Below are positions 12,601-22,600 of a stretch of DNA of 64,000 nucleotides, piece by piece. The DNA is from Lepus europaeus (lineage: Eukaryota > Chordata > Mammalia > Lagomorpha > Leporidae): the NCBI RefSeq assembly GCF_033115175.1, contig NC_084827.1, forward strand, positions 181,580,388-181,644,387. The letters are read 5' to 3'. Both the position numbers and the translations under genes were made by a program. The notes beneath the pieces were generated by a model. It ran no database searches. It was not told where the DNA came from and worked only from the letters and a program-made list of their open reading frames with translations. The first letter of the stretch is position 1; each line of letters opens with the position of its first letter.

Positions 12601-15062
12601 CGAGGCCCACATGAGAGACGTCCGAGACTACCTAGAGGAGAGGCTGGAGGTGAGCGGGGAGGCTGGAGGGGGTGCTCCTGGGGGCCCAGGCTGCCCGGGC
12701 GAAAATGGGCAGTGAGAGCGTGGGCATCACAGTGTTGGAGTGGGGGGTCGCTGAGAGACACCCGAAGAAGGTCCCTCGCCCAGCAGGACCGTCACCACAG
12801 AGCCCGGTAAAACACACCAGAGATCATGTGTGTAGTGGCTGGGTGCAGGAGGCCCGTAGGGATCTAGAACGCTGCATCCTAACCGTGCTTCACGTAGCCT
12901 GTCTGTCCCTAACTAGTACACGTGGATGCGTGTTGATCAGAGAAACGTGCATGTTGGATTTTGTTTTCTAGCAAAGGCTATAAAGTGGAGGGGTTTGTGA
13001 AGCTGTCGCCCAATCACATTTTTTTTTTTTCAGGCTGAATTTGGTAAAAAGAGAATCCATTTCAATAACCGGTTTCCAGGGGCCGAGCGGCTGCCGAACA
13101 CCTGTAACGTTTCCATCCGGGGACCCCAGCTTCAAGGTGACTGCCTGTCTCCCCTGCCCCCCCATAGCACGTGCTGCTCCTGTGCCGTGAGCTGCTTCTG
13201 AGCCCGCACCTCCCCCTCGCCCATGGCTGCCCTGGCTGTGACACCGCTCCCCCGGGTCTGCACCGAGAGCTGCCGTGGCCCTGGGTCGCTGTCCCGCGGG
13301 GCTCCTGTCACCGCGCTTTCTCCCTGCCTGAGCTCTGCACTAAGGTGCTGAGTGTGGACGCGTGCGGGTCGCACACCGGTCCTTGTCGCCGAGCTGGGGC
13401 CCCCAGGAGGAAAACAGATGGACTGCGTTCCAGGCTGCTTGTCCACCTCTGCCAGCAGTCTTTACAAGTCATCCTTGTGTCTAGGAAAACCGGCCGGAGC
13501 CAAGCCCACGTGTTTCCTTCTTCCTGCAGCTCCACCTGCACGCCAGGAGCAGTTAGGGCTCGCTGGGGGCCCAAGTCCAGGCCTTGGCCAGCTGGGGCTT
13601 GTCAGGGGCACAGATGTGACGTGGCTGCATTCAGGCTTTGGTCTTCCTTGAAGGGGAGGATGGCGGCCCCTCAGGCTCCTGGGTTAACACAGGGACCCTG
13701 GGGTCCTGGAGAAGCCTTGGTGCCTCCTGCCCTGACGCATCGTCCCTGCCAGGAGCCTGTGGGTTCCCCGGCTCCTCCCAGCAGCCCCTGCTCAGTGGCC
13801 ACTGGGTTCGTCTCACTGAGAGTCCCAGGGATTCTCATTTTAGTTGTGTCAGCAGTAGGCGTTCTAATGTTCCCTTTCTGTCCTTGAGAAAAGAGGGAGA
13901 AGCCTCTGGCTTCGGGGGGTGAGCTCCCGGGGTCTCTGGCTCAGAAGCCAGCAGCAGACTCCCCTCCCAGGCCATGTGAGGCAGAGGAATCTGCCGTGTG
14001 TGTTTGCCTGGAGCCTGCCGCGGGAGCAGGACACTGGCCTGAGAGCCGGGGAGACACCGCCCCGGGCAGGGCAGAGGGCAGCCTGCCCCGGCCCTGTCTC
14101 AGCAGGCCACGCTCTGTCTCCGCAGGCCGCCTGGTGCTCGCACAGTGCCGGACGCTGCTGGCCAGCGTGGGGGCCGCATGCCACTCGGACCTCGGGGACC
14201 AGTAAGTACCCCCACGCCACACCCAGTGCTGTGGGGTTGGGGATGTGGGCACCAAGCAGTGGAACCGCCTAGGGGCAGGCGAGGTCACTTCCTGGCTTGC
14301 TGCAGGGTGAGGTGCCTGTGGGGCTGGGCTGGGGTGGGAGGCTCTGGGAGGGCTGTGTGGGGCTTGTGGGAAATGAGGTGGGGCAGGTAGGGGTGGGTGG
14401 GGCAGGTAGGGGTGGGTGGGGCAGGTAGGGGTGGGTGGGCCCAGCCCAGCCCACACAGTAGATGAGGGAAGGTGGGCAGGGCTTCGAGGGACCACGTGGA
14501 GGGCAGGTGAGTCCAGGAGCCACCGGCAGGAGCAGAGAGGCCAAGGCCAGCCCGGAGTACGATGGGGAAGTGAGAGGCACAGACCGCCTGTGGCACAGGG
14601 ACCCCTCATGTCACTGAGGTGGCTGTCGCTCAGGGCTCGTCCCCCAAGGCCCTGCGTTGCAGGCTCTGTAGTCGCCTGTCTCTCATAAGAGAAAACTGAC
14701 ATGCAGAAACTGTGGTCTTAGCCATGGAGATGAGAGAGGGAGAGGCCCACGAGATGAGGCTGGCCGCAGCCCTGTCCAGGACGTCCACTCGCAGGGCTGG
14801 AGCCGTGATGGGCACGCTGTGGCCTGGCCCTGTGGGAGAGGTTTAGGGCACCCTCGCCCTGGCCGAGAGCACGGTGGGCAGTGTCTCACGTCCTCGCCTC
14901 GTCCCCAGGCCGTCGCCCGTGCTGCTGAGCTGCGGCATCCCCTTCGCGGTGGCCAAGAACGCGCTGCGCCTCAGCGTGGGCCGCAGCACCACCAGGGCCG
15001 AGGTGGAGCTCGCCGTGCAGGACCTGAAGCAGGCCGTGGCCCGGCTGGAGGGCCAGGCCTAG
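3512..15062 (+). CDS. SCLY: Selenocysteine lyase, C-terminal eight exons (5' part outside window)
   Basis: Cytosolic PLP enzyme of the NifS/class V aminotransferase family that splits selenocysteine into alanine and selenide, returning selenium for selenoprotein synthesis. Coding exons read here: 3512-3639, 3795-3959, 4725-4831, 10438-10474, 12566-12649, 13034-13136, 14126-14201 and 14909-15062. They give 284 residues in one frame, against a human protein of about 445 aa, so the N-terminal third lies left of the window. The VGHK segment at the end of the second exon carries the PLP-binding lysine. The AACHSD segment in the seventh exon carries the catalytic cysteine. The protein ends GQA-stop. 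All borders are GT-AG and no break is visible. ESPNL follows downstream on the same strand. Near-certain by sequence similarity to mammalian SCLY. Confidence 0.96.
3795..3959 (+). CDS. SCLY: SCLY coding exon with the PLP-lysine motif
   Basis: 55 whole codons, phase 0 at both ends, acceptor TTCAG and donor GTGGGT. Contains [10 protein letters not shown] and ends in TIVGHK. The final lysine (3957-3959) is the expected Schiff-base residue for PLP. Confidence 0.95.
4725..4831 (+). CDS. SCLY: SCLY coding exon
   Basis: Acceptor TTTCCAG, donor GTAATG, ends in phase 2 inside a glycine codon. Encodes [13 protein letters not shown] through the [11 protein letters not shown] motif, typical of class V aminotransferases just after the PLP lysine. 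Confidence 0.95.
5328..5690 (-). mobile_element. C-SINE with a long GA run
   Basis: Poly-T head, GATTTATTTATCTGAAAGGCAG, then an expanded (GA)n tract at 5383-5437, and the usual body to GCCACAGCACCGAGCCC. Confidence 0.9.
6955..7245 (-). mobile_element. C-SINE inside the L1 remnant
   Basis: Reverse copy: TTATTCATTTGAAAGGTAGAG to GCTGTCCCACAGCGG. Confidence 0.85.
7408..7740 (+). mobile_element. Diverged C-SINE inside the L1 remnant
   Basis: Forward copy: GTGGCCCGGCAGTTAAG, a GAGAACCAGCAAGTGG block, a CTGTCTGTCCATCTC pyrimidine run and an AATGAATAAAATTC tail. Confidence 0.8.
7932..8322 (+). repeat. Minisatellite, 23-bp unit, about 17 copies
   Basis: Unit ACATACACTCC(A/G)ACA(T/C)CTACAAG, with two variable positions and an occasional ACGT for ACAT. 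Because 23 is not a multiple of three and the unit has no stop in any forward frame, all three frames stay open. Lies inside the L1 remnant. Confidence 0.95.
8538..8827 (+). mobile_element. 5'-truncated C-SINE inside the L1 remnant
   Basis: Starts within the tRNA-like part (GGGTTCTAGTCCCTG) and ends CTGCCTGTC-A(n). A possible duplication of about 9-12 bp ends in GCTCAG on both sides. Confidence 0.85.
9901..10437 (+). other. SCLY intron sequence without recognised features
   Basis: GC-rich unique sequence between the L1 remnant and the 37-nt SCLY exon. It contains a small imperfect duplication (GGGTCTGGCCCTGCCGAGCC near 10089 and again near 10111) and nothing else I can name. Confidence 0.5.
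10438..10474 (+). CDS. SCLY: SCLY 37-nt micro-exon
   Basis: Very short exon after a 5.6-kb intron. It completes a glycine codon and encodes [12 protein letters not shown]. Acceptor CTGCAG, donor GTAAGC. Frame joins the flanking exons exactly. The gene-finding risk is its size, but the residues match SCLY. Confidence 0.92.
10475..12565 (+). other. SCLY intron, no features recognised
   Basis: 2.1 kb of GC-rich sequence with long shadow frames on both strands but no exon-like homology or clear interspersed repeat. A C14 run lies near 12258. Confidence 0.5.
12566..12649 (+). CDS. SCLY: SCLY coding exon
   Basis: 28 codons, phase 0 at both ends. Encodes [20 protein letters not shown] and the following EERLE helix. 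Acceptor CCCCAG, donor GTGAGC. Confidence 0.94.
13034..13136 (+). CDS. SCLY: SCLY coding exon
   Basis: Preceded by a T-rich tract and CAG. Ends in phase 1 before GTGACT. Encodes [16 protein letters not shown] and then [11 protein letters not shown], matching the small-domain region of SCLY. Confidence 0.94.
14126..14201 (+). CDS. SCLY: SCLY coding exon with catalytic cysteine
   Basis: Acceptor CCGCAG, donor GTAAGT, phases 1 and 2. Encodes [18 protein letters not shown]. The cysteine in AACHSD is the residue expected to attack the selenium of selenocysteine. Confidence 0.95.
14378..14442 (+). repeat. G-rich short tandem repeat, 19-bp unit
   Basis: GTGGGGCAGGTAGGGGTGG repeated about three and a half times in the last SCLY intron. 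Many G3-G4 runs on one strand could fold as a G-quadruplex. Confidence 0.85.
14909..15062 (+). CDS. SCLY: SCLY last coding exon and stop
   Basis: Acceptor CCCCAG. Encodes [12 protein letters not shown], then [14 protein letters not shown] and a C-terminal helix ending EGQA before TAG at 15060-15062. Confidence 0.95.
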
Positions 15063-15676
15063 TGCCGGGCCGCGCCGCTCGTGGGAGTCCCCCGCCAGCC
15101 GTCTGGCTTCTCCTCATCCCATCCCGCCCCGGCGTGGCGTGGTGAAGCATGGGCGTTGGTGCGAGTGCCTCCTCCACGGACTGGGTCTGCCAGGCGCACA
15201 GACAGCCCTCCCCACGGCCCCTGGCCACGGGCAGCGGCTGGAGCGGACAGGCTGCAGCCACACCCACGCCCCTCGAGGGATCGGTGAGCCTCTCCTGAGC
15301 GCCTGCCCGGAAGCGGCGTTTTTATCTGCAAGATAAAACCCAGGGACGGATAAGTCACTGCCACTCAGGAAGATAGGAAGCTTGGCTCCGGGGGCTCCCT
15401 GCCGCCTCGGTGGGCCCTGCCTCGACCAGGGCAGGACGCGCCCTTGGTGGCCGAGCACCTTCTGCTGCCATGTGGGCTGCAGGTCACTGGGCACCTCCCC
15501 TCCCCGAGCCACCACCTCTCCTGGCTCCGCTTCCGATCTGCTCGACTGGCGTGGGTGGCCGGTGTCTGTGCCATTCCCGAGGTGGGAAATCGGATCTCCC
15601 CACCCGGCTCTCATCCCCACCCTGCTGCAGAAGGACTTTCATCTTCACACAGCATCCTGCGGCCTAGGGGGATTTG

Positions 15677-16233
15677 CATAGGAGCCACTGTCAGGGCCGA
15701 CGGTTCTGACGTGTGACATAGGAGCCACCGTCAGGGCCGACGGTTCTGACACGTGACATAGGAGCCACCATCAGGGCCGACGGTTCTGACACGTGACATA
15801 GGAGCCACCGTCAGGGCCGACGGTTCTGACACGTGACATAGGAGCCACCGTCAGGGCTGACGGTTCTGACACGTGACATAGGAGCCACCGTCAGGGCCGA
15901 CGGTTCTGACACGTGACATAGGAGCCACCGTCAGGGCCGACGGTTCTGACACATGACATAGGAGCCACCGTCAGGGCTGACGGTTCTGACGTGACATAGG
16001 AGCCACCGTCAGGGCTGATGGTTCTGACATGTGACATAGGAGCCACCGTCAGGGCTGACGGTTCTGACACGTGACATAGGAGCCACCGTCAGGGCTGACG
16101 GTTCTGACACGTGACATAGGAGCCACCGTCATGGCTGACAGTTCTGACATGTGACATAGGAGCCACCGTCATGGCTGACAGTTCTGACATGTGACATAGG
16201 AGTGACCGTCAGGGCCGAGAGTTCCAATGCATA
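15677..16233 (+). repeat. Minisatellite, 40-bp unit, 14 copies, each with a hairpin
   Basis: Unit starts CATAGGAGCC, continues ACCGTCAGGGCCGACGGT and ends TCTGACACGTGA. ACCGTC and GACGGT form a 6-bp stem around the loop AGGGCC/T. Seven of the 14 copies contain CACGTGAC. One copy is 38 bp. The last copy is degenerate. Lies within the probable SCLY 3' UTR. Confidence 0.97.
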
Positions 16234-16296
16234 CTCTGTGGCACAGAGAGCCACGTGCTGTCACCGAGGAACCACCCGTGGGAAATGGGGCGAGCT

Positions 16297-16302
16297 AATA
16301 AA
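16297..16302 (+). terminator. SCLY: AATAAA poly(A) signal, probably SCLY
   Basis: Canonical hexamer 1.23 kb after the SCLY stop and about 0.96 kb before the ESPNL start, in the expected orientation. No other AATAAA was seen between the two genes. Confidence 0.6.
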
Positions 16303-17264
16303 TGGTTTCCACACTTGGCGTGGCCGTGTCCGGGTTTCTCTGGTGGGCATGGCAGGTGCTCCCCTGGGGCTGAGCCACAGGTGGCAGGGGTGCAGCAGCT
16401 CCTGTCTAACTGTAATCTCCAGGGGCCCCCAGCCTCTTGGCGCTGGAAGAGGCTGTGCGGCCCTGGCTTCCCCAGCAAAGCACCTTGGCCCGCCCAGACC
16501 CTTGAAGAGAACAGTCTGGAATCAGGGCTCACCTGGGCCTTTGGCTGCAGCCGCAAAGACTCGGCCACTGGGGGCAGAGGCTGGGATGAGGCCGAGCCGT
16601 GGGACTCCCATTCCCCCCAGAGGCCTGCCTGTCCCCATCACAGGCCCCACAGAGGCTCCCGCGTCCCGGGAGGGTCTTGGGAGCCTGCAGGGACGAGGGC
16701 TGACAACCAGGATCCCAGCGTAGATTCAGGGGCCCTCGGTTCTCTTGGTGATGATGTCACCAAGGAGGGGCACTGTGGTGAGTCTGCCTCCCTTGAGACC
16801 TGGAGGGAGCCTGTGAGAGCTGCCAGGGGGGCGCTCCGGGGGCTGTGCTTTCTGGAAGGAAGGGGGTTGTGGACGCCTCTGCGTCGCCCTGCTGGAAGTC
16901 CCTCCATGCCGAGACACCTGATGGCGCCCCCTCTACTCCCACTCTGCAGTGGGAGTGAGAGGCAGGTCCCAGCCACTGCACATCTGGGCCGCGGGGCGCG
17001 CCTCCCTCTTCTGGCCAACCTGGTGCAGACCCTTCCCCTCCGACGCCTCCCACCCCCCAGCTCTGGGCACCTGGCCCGTGGGCGCCAGCAATAGCTTGGG
17101 CAAGGCTGCAAGGGCCGGTCCCCAGGGCCTGGCCCCTCCTGCTGCCGCCTCCCATCTGCCTGTGCCTGCTTATCGGGTAACCAGAGCCAGCAGCTGCGTC
17201 CACGCCTGAAACAGGAAGCCTGCCGGGCCTGGCCATGAGCTGCCGCCGAGAGCCTGGCCGGAGC
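16303..17264 (+). other. SCLY-ESPNL intergenic region
   Basis: About 0.96 kb of moderately GC-rich sequence. It must hold the ESPNL promoter and leader, but I see no TATA box and no clear CpG island. A partial CTCF-like core (GGCGCCCCCTCTA) lies at 16924-16936. Confidence 0.5.
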
Positions 17265-17558
17265 ATGGAGGAGCAGCGGGCGCTGGAGGCTGCCCAGGAT
17301 GGGGACGTGGCCACCTTGGAACGGCTGCTGGAGGCTGGTGCCCTGGGCCCGGGCATCACAGACACCCTGGGGGCCGGCCTGGTGCACCACGCCGCTCGGA
17401 CTGGCCACCTAGACTGCGTCAAGTTCCTGGTGCAGCAGGCCAAGCTGCCCGGCGACCAGCGGGCCCACAACGGGGCCACGCCGGTGCACGACGCCGCTGC
17501 CACAGGCAGCCTGGCCGAGCTGTGCTGGCTCGTCCGTGATGGGGGCTGCGGCCTGCAG
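17265..17558 (+). CDS. ESPNL: ESPNL coding exon 1
   Basis: 98 codons ending GGCGLQ before GTGAGT. Encodes the first ankyrin repeats: a helix-rich [17 protein letters not shown], then [17 protein letters not shown] and [12 protein letters not shown]. An alternative in-frame start lies at 17235 with a weaker context (G at -3, A at +4). Confidence 0.93.
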
Positions 17559-19574
17559 GTGAGTGGAGGGGACAGCCTGGCAGCTGCTCTCTAACCCACA
17601 GGGGTGGAGCGAGAAAAGGGTGGGCCAGGAGGCCGGACGCCCGTCGCCCTGGGTCCTGTTTCTCTCAGGGACTTGGTGGGCGGTGTCCACCCCCCGCCCC
17701 TCCCCATCCTCCCAAACATTGCAAAACCCTTGGGAGGGAAGACCACCTCCCATCTCCCCCTCTGCCGCAGCTGAGTACAGAGACGCCCCCCAGGCACTTC
17801 CCACCCCTCCGCACAACTGAGAGTGCTTGGTGAGGTCGGGCTGGGGAGGCCTGCCAGGCTGTGGGGGCAGTGAGGAGGAGGCACTCAGGGCTCAGGGACT
17901 ATCCTGTCCAGGGCGTTTCCACCAGGGCTCCCCCCTCCCCCTGCCCAGTCCCCCTCAAGCAGGCAAAGGACCGTGGCGCTGTGGGTCGCTCTGGCTGCCA
18001 TCCCGGGAGGATGCTGAGCCCGTCTCAGGCAGGCCTAGGGCACCCACGCTGGGGTCAGACCCCCAGCTCCTGCCATGACCCCAAGGCAGTGGCGGGACCT
18101 GCGCCTGTTTCTGGATTCGTTTGGGATCATGGGGCCTTTGGGGGGATGCCCAGGTCTCCTGGACATTCAGCACCCACTTGGAGATGCTCCCGGGCCTCAG
18201 GGACCCGTGGCGGAGAGGGAGGGACAGAGGCCTGGAGGCGGGAGTGTAGGGACCGTGTGGGCAAGGGGGGCTTTCTGACCGACCACGAGCAGAGTGGGCA
18301 GGGCCATGGGGGCAGGGATGGGCAGGATTCCGGGTGTGGGACTCCCAAGACTGGACTGGAGTCGGCGCTGCCTCACCTCGAGCAGGCTGCCCTGCTCTGT
18401 CCAGCAGCAGGACCTGCGCCCCGGCCAGCCCCAGGCCACCAGCACAGGCGGGCTGGGGTCTGCCCCCAGCTCATGCTCTGCCGGTGCCTCAGTAGGACCA
18501 GGATGCCTCAGGCGTCTCCCCACTGCACCTGGCCGCCCGCTTTGCACACCCCACGCTGGTGGAGTGGCTGCTGCACGAGGGCCACTCGGCCACCCTGGAG
18601 ACACGAGAGGGGGCCTTGCCTCTGCACCACGCTGCTGTCAGTGGGAACCTGACCTGCCTGAAGCTCCTGACGGCCGCCCACAGCAGGTGAGAGCCCAGAG
18701 ACCCTCCTTGGTGGGGGTGGTGCCCCGGCGGCCAGCTGGCCACTGAGCGCCTACACCAAGGAGGACCAGGGTTGGTGGGGGTGGTGCCCCGGCGGCCAGC
18801 TGACCACTGAGCGCCTACACCAAGGAGGACCCGGGTTGGTGGGGGTGGTGCCCCGGCGGCCAGCTGACCACTGAGCGCCTACACCAAGGAGGACCCGGGT
18901 TGGTGGGGGTGGTGCCCCGGCGGCCAGCTGACCACTGAGCGCCTCCACCAAGGAGGACCCGGGGGCAAGCATGCAGAGACCATAAAGTCAGTCTGAAGCC
19001 TCAGGGTGGGCAGGAGCAGAGCAGGGGAGTCTCGGCCGGGTCCAGCAGGACACGTGGCACGTGCAAGGGGCCTCGGTGGGGCAGTGGGAATGGCTGGGGC
19101 ACTCTGGGTGCTAAGGGCAACTCCCAGCCCCTAGGGCATCTCGGGGCTGCAGACTGCGGGGACTACGGGCCTGCCGGTGGCACTGTGGACACCTGCCCTC
19201 GGCCGAGGGGAGCAGAGGTGGTTCAGGGGGCTTGAGGGCACAAAGGCCACCCCGGCCAGCCCTGATTCCCTCCTCACACTGCCTCGTCACCTGAACTGGG
19301 AACCCCTGGGGCTGGGAACTGGCCTTGTCACCTAGGAGTTGGTCGTGCCAGGAAGGGAGCCGGGGTTGGACAGGCTGGTCGAGCCAAGGGCAGTAGGACC
19401 CCTCGCCTGTCCTGGTCCTTGGTCCTTGTCCTGCACGAAGGCCCAGCCCACTGCAGCAAGGACCACTTCCATACTGCAGTGCACTGTGGGTGCCCAGGCT
19501 GTGTCCCGGCTCAGAGAGGAGCCTCCACACCCCCCAGGAGCCCCTGCCTCTGGCCACGCTTCCTCTCTCTCTCT

Positions 19575-19609
<35 letters not shown>

Positions 19610-22600
19610 ACAGGCAGAGTGGATAGTGAGAGAGAGACAGAGAGAAAGGTCTTCCTTTTTGCCGTTGGTTCACCCTCCAATGGCCGCCGCGGTCTGCGCA
19701 CTGTGGCCAGCACATCGCGCTGATCCGAAGGTAGGAGCCAGGTGCTTCTCCTGGTCTCCTTTGCGGGTGCAGGGCCCAAGCACTTGGGCCATCCTCCACT
19801 GCACTCCCGGGCCACAGCAGAGAGCTGGCCTGGAAGAGGGGCAACCGGGACAGAATCCGGTGTGCTGGTGCCGCAAGGCGGAGGATTAGCCTGTTAAACC
19901 ACGGCGCCGGCCTTTTTTTTTTTTTTTTTGACGGGCAGAATTAGACAGTGAGAGAGAGAGACAGAGAGAAAGGTCTTCCTTCTGTTGGTTCACCCCCTAA
20001 ATGGCCGCCACGGCCGGAGCTACACCTATCCGAAGCCAGGAGCCAGGTACTTCCTCCTGGTCTCCCATGCGGGTGCAGGGCCCATCCTCCACTGCCCTCC
20101 CGGGCCACAGCAGGGAGCTGGACTGGAAGAGGAGCAACTGGGACAGAACTGGTGCCCCAACCGGGACCAGAACCCAGAGTGCCAGCGCCGCAGGCAGAGG
20201 ATTAGCCTAGTGAGCCGCGGCGCTGGCCTGTGCCACCTCTCTTTGAGGGAGCACCCCGTTTGGAAGTCTAGTCACCTGACGTCCCCACATTTGTGTGGGA
20301 CAGGGTTCCTGTGCCTGGTCTCCCCATTCTGGACCCAAAAGGCCTTTGGGACTCGCTTCTGCAGCTCTTCCCCAGGGTGTCCACCTCGCCCCCCAGCCTA
20401 GCCAGTCACGGAGCAGCTCACGCACACACCCTGAGGGAAGACCCTGGCCCTGGCCCACAGCCTACCTGGCCCTGACCGCAGCAGCTGGGACAGTGTGTGT
20501 GCTCCAGGGCCCCCGGCCTGCTGGCTGCTGCACTGGCAGCTGCTTATCCCAACCTTGGCTCCGGCCACGGCTCCCCGGCACGGTCGGGTGGAAGCTGCAC
20601 CCTCCCTTCGTGAAAGGCACCGATGTGCGTGTGCTGCCCCTTAGGGTGCGTTCCTGGAGTGGACACCCAGAGCCCGACAGGCCAGGCGCTGACCACCGGC
20701 TCCTTTGTGCCCTCGCTGGGAGCCAAGGAGAGCAGGCACAGGTTCTGGCAGGAACTACGGTGGGGGTGCTGGGGAGTGGGGAAAATCCTGCAGCTCTGTG
20801 CCTCTGTTTCCCCTCTGCTGGCTGAGGCCTGTGGCTGTCCAGGATGAGTGGCCCACGTGCTCTGCTGGGGGTGGGGCAGCTCCAGGTCACTGGGATTCAT
20901 GTGACAGGAGTGGCGAGTGAGCTCTGGGGGCTCAGGAGAGGCGTCCAGGCTCAAGGGCCCCCGGGGAACAGGGGCTGGGCCGGGGTGAGGCTGGGTGTGC
21001 AGCACGTGGGAGCCTGGAGAGCCGAGCTCGGCGGCCCTGTGGCTCCTGCCCTCTGTGTGGCACTGTGACCCAGCCCTGGTCCAGCACAGCTGCTCTCCTG
21101 TGGTGGGGACACTCCAGCCACGGAACATTCACTGAGAGTTGGTGTCAGTTCTGTGCCTCTGGGGACGACTGACAAGTCCGCACCAGCCTGAAACTGTGAC
21201 CCTCTTGGCTGATGTTAGTAACCCAGACCCAGGAAAGGAGGGAGAAGAGACAGGCGTGCGGGACCACGCGAGGACCCGGCTCAGGGAGGGGACCCGAAAG
21301 CCTGGGCAGCAGCTGAAGGAACATGGGCGATCCAGTCCATAAGGAGAGGGGAGCCAGGGTCAGCCTTGGGCAAGGGACCAGTGACTGGCCGCTGGGGACC
21401 AAGGACACACCTGGGGCTGACAGCCGCAGGGGGGCCGAGCTCTGCCTGCTCTCCATGCCCTGGGGCTGGGGGAAGCCTGCAGGCCCCACTGTGCTCACCA
21501 GCCCTGCAGAGTGCCCCCTGCTGGTGAGGGCCAGCTTGATGGGGGATGGGCACAGCTGGAGTCCAGCGGCCAGGACACCCCCAACCCCTGTTGCCGGTGC
21601 CCTTGGGTGGTGCACAGCATGTGCACTTCGCTGGCTATGGAGGAGGGAGGTGGGGCACTAATCCATGGGCCAGGTGGCCAGGCCACCCCAGCCCCCTCCA
21701 TCGGGACCCTGGCTCCACCAGCCCCTGGCCAGTCACTCCGCGCCCTGCCTCCCCTGCAGCAGCGTGAACCGGCGCACGCGCACTGGTGCCTCCCCACTCT
21801 ACCTGGCCTGCCAGGAGGGTCACCTGCACCTGGCCCAGTTCCTGGTGAAGGACTGCGGCGCCGACGTGCACCTGCGAGCTCTCGACGGCATGAGCGCCCT
21901 GCACGCCGCAGCCGCCCGCGGCCACTACTCGCTCGTCGTCTGGCTGGTAAGGGGGAGCCAGGGTCGGGGAGGGGGATGCCGGGAAGTCAGCCCTGCAGCA
22001 AACAGAGCCTGGGTGAACTTGGGGCACACAGGGCATCTGATGTGCCAGGCCGGGGCCCCCAGCACGGACACCTGCTCTGTGCCTCCAGCCTCCGCTCCAA
22101 CTCGAGAGCTTGCAGGGCTGGGGGCCATGCCAGCCCCCTCTCCAAGCTATCTTAGGTCCCCTTGCCCCTGGGCAGTCTCCTGGGCTCTCTCAGGGTCACT
22201 GCTGTCACCTGTGCCCACACAGGCAGTGCCTGGCCCATGCCATTTGGTCACATGTTCAGATCCCTGGACCAGTCCCCACCCTGAGACCCCAGGGCACAAG
22301 GTGGCTGGGGTGGGGGGGCTCCTACCTCCACCACGGGAAAGCAGGGTCTAGGGAGCTCCAGGAGCCCCTCAGAGAGACCCGTGGAGATAGGAGTAGGGGA
22401 GGGCCGCTCGGGCGAGGGGGCGGGACAAGTGGGGGGGCCTCAAAGTTTCCAGAAGGAAGCACAGCTCACACAAAGGCGGAAGAGTCTGGCCGGGGGCCTG
22501 GGGGTGGAGGAGCCAGGGAGGACAGGGCTCCCCTTGCCTGAGGGTGCCTTCCACGGAAGCTGCTGTGGAGGGCTCTGAGTCACCCTGTCATCCCAGAGGG

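Larger units (their letters stand above)
15063..16320 (+). other. SCLY: Probable SCLY 3' UTR, including a minisatellite
   Basis: After the SCLY stop the first canonical AATAAA on this strand is at 16297-16302. If it is used, the last exon is about 1.26 kb long and its 3' UTR contains the whole 40-bp minisatellite (15677-16233). An earlier non-canonical site, for example near the ATAAAA at about 15331, would exclude the repeat. This is inferred; no transcript evidence is available. Confidence 0.5.

Noticed and set aside
15677-16233. SECIS element or selenium-responsive RNA in the SCLY repeat
   Set aside because: The hairpin is only 6 bp with a 6-base loop and lacks the SECIS core. SCLY is not itself a selenoprotein as far as I know.
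15677-16233. CRISPR-like array
   Set aside because: Head-to-tail copies with no unique spacers, in a vertebrate genome: a minisatellite.
19579-20229. Possible tRNA genes in the SINE heads
   Set aside because: The tRNA-like parts are the derived, non-functional heads of C-SINEs; cloverleaf features are not kept.
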